Of a stretch of DNA of 64,000 nt, positions 41,796 to 64,000 are shown one piece after another. Below the pieces are notes generated by a model, which was given only the letters and a program-made list of their open reading frames with translations, was not told where the DNA came from and searched no databases. The DNA is taken from assembly GCA_963942565.1 (NCBI GenBank), contig OZ012687.1, positions 2,422,325 through 2,486,324 of the forward strand. Reading direction: 5' to 3'. Every line of letters begins with the position of its first letter. The first letter of the stretch is position 1. The stretch comes from Maea johnstoni. Its lineage: Eukaryota > Annelida > Polychaeta > Spionida > Magelonidae. A program made the translations under genes and the position numbers.

Positions 41796-42828
41796 GGCAT
41801 TGACCATTACATATCCAGGGGGGGCCGTGTATAGAATTGAAAAAAATAATCGTGCCCTGATATTCTTTGAAAAAAATAATCGTGCCCTGAAATTCTTTGA
41901 AAAAAATAATTGTGTTCTGATTCCATGAAAAAAAATAATTGGGCTCTGGCCAGACAGCATTGCACACCAAAAAGAAGCGTCTCAGATAAGGCTGAGAATG
42001 CATCTCAGAGCACCTAGAACCCTCTGGCTTCTGGGGGCCCAGACCCCCGGCCGCAATGGCAGTGTGCCACAGTCAGCCCTGCACACCATGAAAAGGTAAA
42101 AAGGGTAAATTGTTTTCTCAAAACAGGAAGAATTTCCATCTGGAATAATTCATTTAGGGCTCAGATATGGCTGAGAATGCATCTCAGAGCATCTAGAACC
42201 CTCTGGCTTTTGGGGGCCTTGAGCGGCCCCCAGACCCCCGGCCGCAATGGCAATGTGCCACAGTCAGCCCTGCACACCATGAAAAGGTAAAAAGGGTAAA
42301 TTGTTTCTCAAAACAGGAAGAATTTCCATCTGGAATAATTCATTTAGGGCTCAGATATGGCTGAGAATGCATCTCAGAGCATCTAGAACCCTCTGGCTTT
42401 TGGGGGCCTTGAGCGGCCCCCAGACCCCCGGCGCAATGGCAGTGTGCCACAGTCAGCCTAGCCTAGTCCTAGGCCAAGAAAATTTATCACTTCTTTAATA
42501 AACCACCTAATGTTTATATACCATTCTGACTGACCAGGGTGACAACCACTAGAGCCATCTATCAACAGCAACCCCACTCCCCCGGCCGCAATGGCAGTGT
42601 GCCACCGGCGGATGGCCCCTGTGCGCCAATGGCATACGAACTTGGACACCCTAGGTTCCTGAAAGTGATGAAAAAAAATTGAGCCCTCAAAATCTGTGAA
42701 AAAAAAAATAATTGTGCCCTGAATTGATGAAAAAAAAATAATCATGCCCTGAATCTCAACGAAAAAAAAAATTGTGCCCTAACTTCTATACACGGCCCCC
42801 CCCCCCTGGATATCTAATGGTCAATGCC
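41796..42828. mobile_element. PIF/Harbinger-like non-autonomous transposon, 1033 bp, TTA target duplication
   Basis: Inverted ends of about 40 bases, GGCATTGACCATTACATATC / GATATCTAATGGTCAATGCC, with TTA directly outside both (41793-41795, 42829-42831). The 3-bp TTA target is characteristic of PIF/Harbinger. Just inside each end are three to four blocks of GAAAAAAATAATCGTGCCCT facing each other. The centre has three ~190-bp tandem units (GGCTGAGAATGCATCTCAGA, GACCCCCGGCCGCAATGGCA). No transposase. Confidence 0.88.
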
Positions 42829-42852
42829 TTAGTGAACTCTTTCATGTTCCAT

Positions 42853-42858
<6 letters not shown>

Positions 42859-42922
<64 letters not shown>
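42859..42922. repeat. (TC)n microsatellite upstream of IL17RD-like copy 2
   Basis: About 64 bases of pure TC on the plus strand, about 90 bases before the candidate TATA box. Confidence 0.97.
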
Positions 42923-42924
<2 letters not shown>

Positions 42925-43008
42925 ATACTACTGTGTGGACGGGGTGATTGAGCGTTACTGAAATATTTAGTTAGCAGTCCGTCCGCCAGAGGTCTCAAAA
43001 TGAATATT

Positions 43009-43016
43009 TATAAAAG
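43009..43016 (+). promoter_or_regulatory. Candidate TATA box of IL17RD-like copy 2
   Basis: TATAAAAG, a full consensus, 308 bases before the ATG at 43324. A start site near 43040 would give a 5' UTR of about 280 bases. A GA/TC tract lies just upstream. Confidence 0.45.
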
Positions 43017-43323
43017 CGGTACACGGAAAATTAGTTCTTCATATAGTTTTTGTAGTGATTATTGTGTACTTTTTAAAGTATTTGATACAATCAGAGGCGT
43101 TTGTGTCAAATATTTAATAGTACACTATTGTAAAACATCCATTACAGAGAGATTAGATAGTAAATCGTATCTTTAACAAATTCCCATCATGATTCCAGAC
43201 GGAAATTAGCTTCTCAATTTTAGAGACACCCAGTCTAAAGTTCCAGGAAAGTATCACATTCATGAAGTCCACTCGCTCCTGTGTTTACAGCAGGATGTGA
43301 ACTGCTAGGGAGCTGCATACACC

Positions 43324-63405
<20,082 letters not shown>

Positions 63406-64000
63406 GTAAGTCTCACCCTATAACTCACCCACACTCCACAACAGTGCATGTACGCACTACCAATCACCATACATCCATACACTGTAAGTCTCACCCTATA
63501 ACTCACCCACACTCCACAACAGTACATGTACGCACTACCAATCACCATACATCCATACACTGTAAGTCTCACCCTATAACTCACTCACACTCCACAACAG
63601 TACATGTACGCACCACCAATCACCATACATCCATACACTGTAAGTCTCACCCTATAACTCACCCACACTCCACAACAGTACATGTACACACTACCAATCA
63701 CCATACATCCATACACTGTAAGTCTCACCCTATAACTCACCCACACTCCACAACAGTACATGTACACACTACCAATCACCATACATCCATACACTGTAAG
63801 TCTCACCCTATAACTCACCCACACTCCACAACAGTACATGTACACACTACCAATCACCATTCATCCATACACTGTAAGTCTCACCCTATAACTCACCCAC
63901 ACTCCACAACAGTACATGTACGCACTACCAATCACACTACATCCATACACGGTAAGTCTCACCCTATAACTCACCCACACTCCACAACAGTACATGTACG
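63406..64000. repeat. 78-bp minisatellite made from an exon end plus its splice donor
   Basis: GTAAGTCTCACCCTATAACT recurs at 63406, 63484, 63562, 63640, 63718, 63796, 63874 and 63952, exactly 78 bases apart, and the array runs off the window. Each unit also contains TACGCACTACCAATCACCAT, a copy of the last coding bases of the exon ending at 63405 (TACGCAGTACCCATCACCAT). 78 is a multiple of three, so the minus-strand frames stay open as an artefact. Confidence 0.97.

Noticed and set aside
63406-64000. CRISPR-like array
   Set aside because: The 78-base units are directly adjacent with no unique spacers, in an animal genome; it is a minisatellite.

Overview
The window is animal nuclear DNA: spliced genes with GT-AG introns of 0.1 to 11 kb, AT-rich non-coding sequence, many long TA microsatellites and a heavy load of short DNA transposons. 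The gene content (IL-17-receptor genes with a SEFIR domain, a retinol-dehydrogenase-type SDR, and RPS23 with introns at the same places as in human RPS23) fits a marine invertebrate such as a mollusc, brachiopod, echinoderm, hemichordate or lancelet. I cannot name the species. A 200-base run of N (26001-26200) shows this is a draft scaffold.

Layout. (1) 1-10097, plus strand: the 3' two-thirds of an IL-17RD-like receptor gene, with the end of the ectodomain, the transmembrane exon, a short linker exon and a large SEFIR exon. (2) 15742-19843, minus strand: a complete seven-exon short-chain dehydrogenase of the RDH11/12/13/14 group, 325 residues. (3) 21-26 kb: no gene seen; small inverted-repeat elements, a tRNA-derived repeat, tandem duplications and the gap. 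(4) 26798-32432: a 5.6 kb foldback-type DNA transposon. Each arm is about 1.4 kb and carries five ~210-bp repeats with a TTCCGGAA palindrome, in mirror order. The centre holds, on the minus strand, the last exon of a gene for a MADS-box-like protein. (5) 34039-36160, plus: RPS23, missing only its tiny first coding exon. (6) 36.2-43.0 kb: LINE and DNA-transposon remnants. (7) 43324-63405 and beyond, plus: a second IL-17RD-like receptor gene, from the signal-peptide exon to ectodomain exon 9; its transmembrane and SEFIR exons lie beyond the window.

Bases 1-2266 and 61180-63433 are nearly identical, so the two receptor genes are head-to-tail copies, either a true recent tandem duplication or two haplotypes placed in series by the assembler. 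Most differences are silent or intronic, but five clustered differences in the last shared exon all change amino acids. Directly after that exon, gene 2 carries a 78-bp minisatellite built from the exon end plus its splice donor.

The two receptor genes would act in cytokine (IL-17-type) signalling through SEFIR-SEFIR contacts, the SDR in membrane-bound retinoid or lipid aldehyde metabolism, and RPS23 in the ribosomal decoding centre. I see no operon-like link between them. The strongest candidate for something undescribed is the foldback element with its MADS-like cargo. Next are the splice-donor minisatellite, the clustered amino-acid changes between the receptor copies, and a set of very small or nested hAT elements with perfect 8-bp target duplications.
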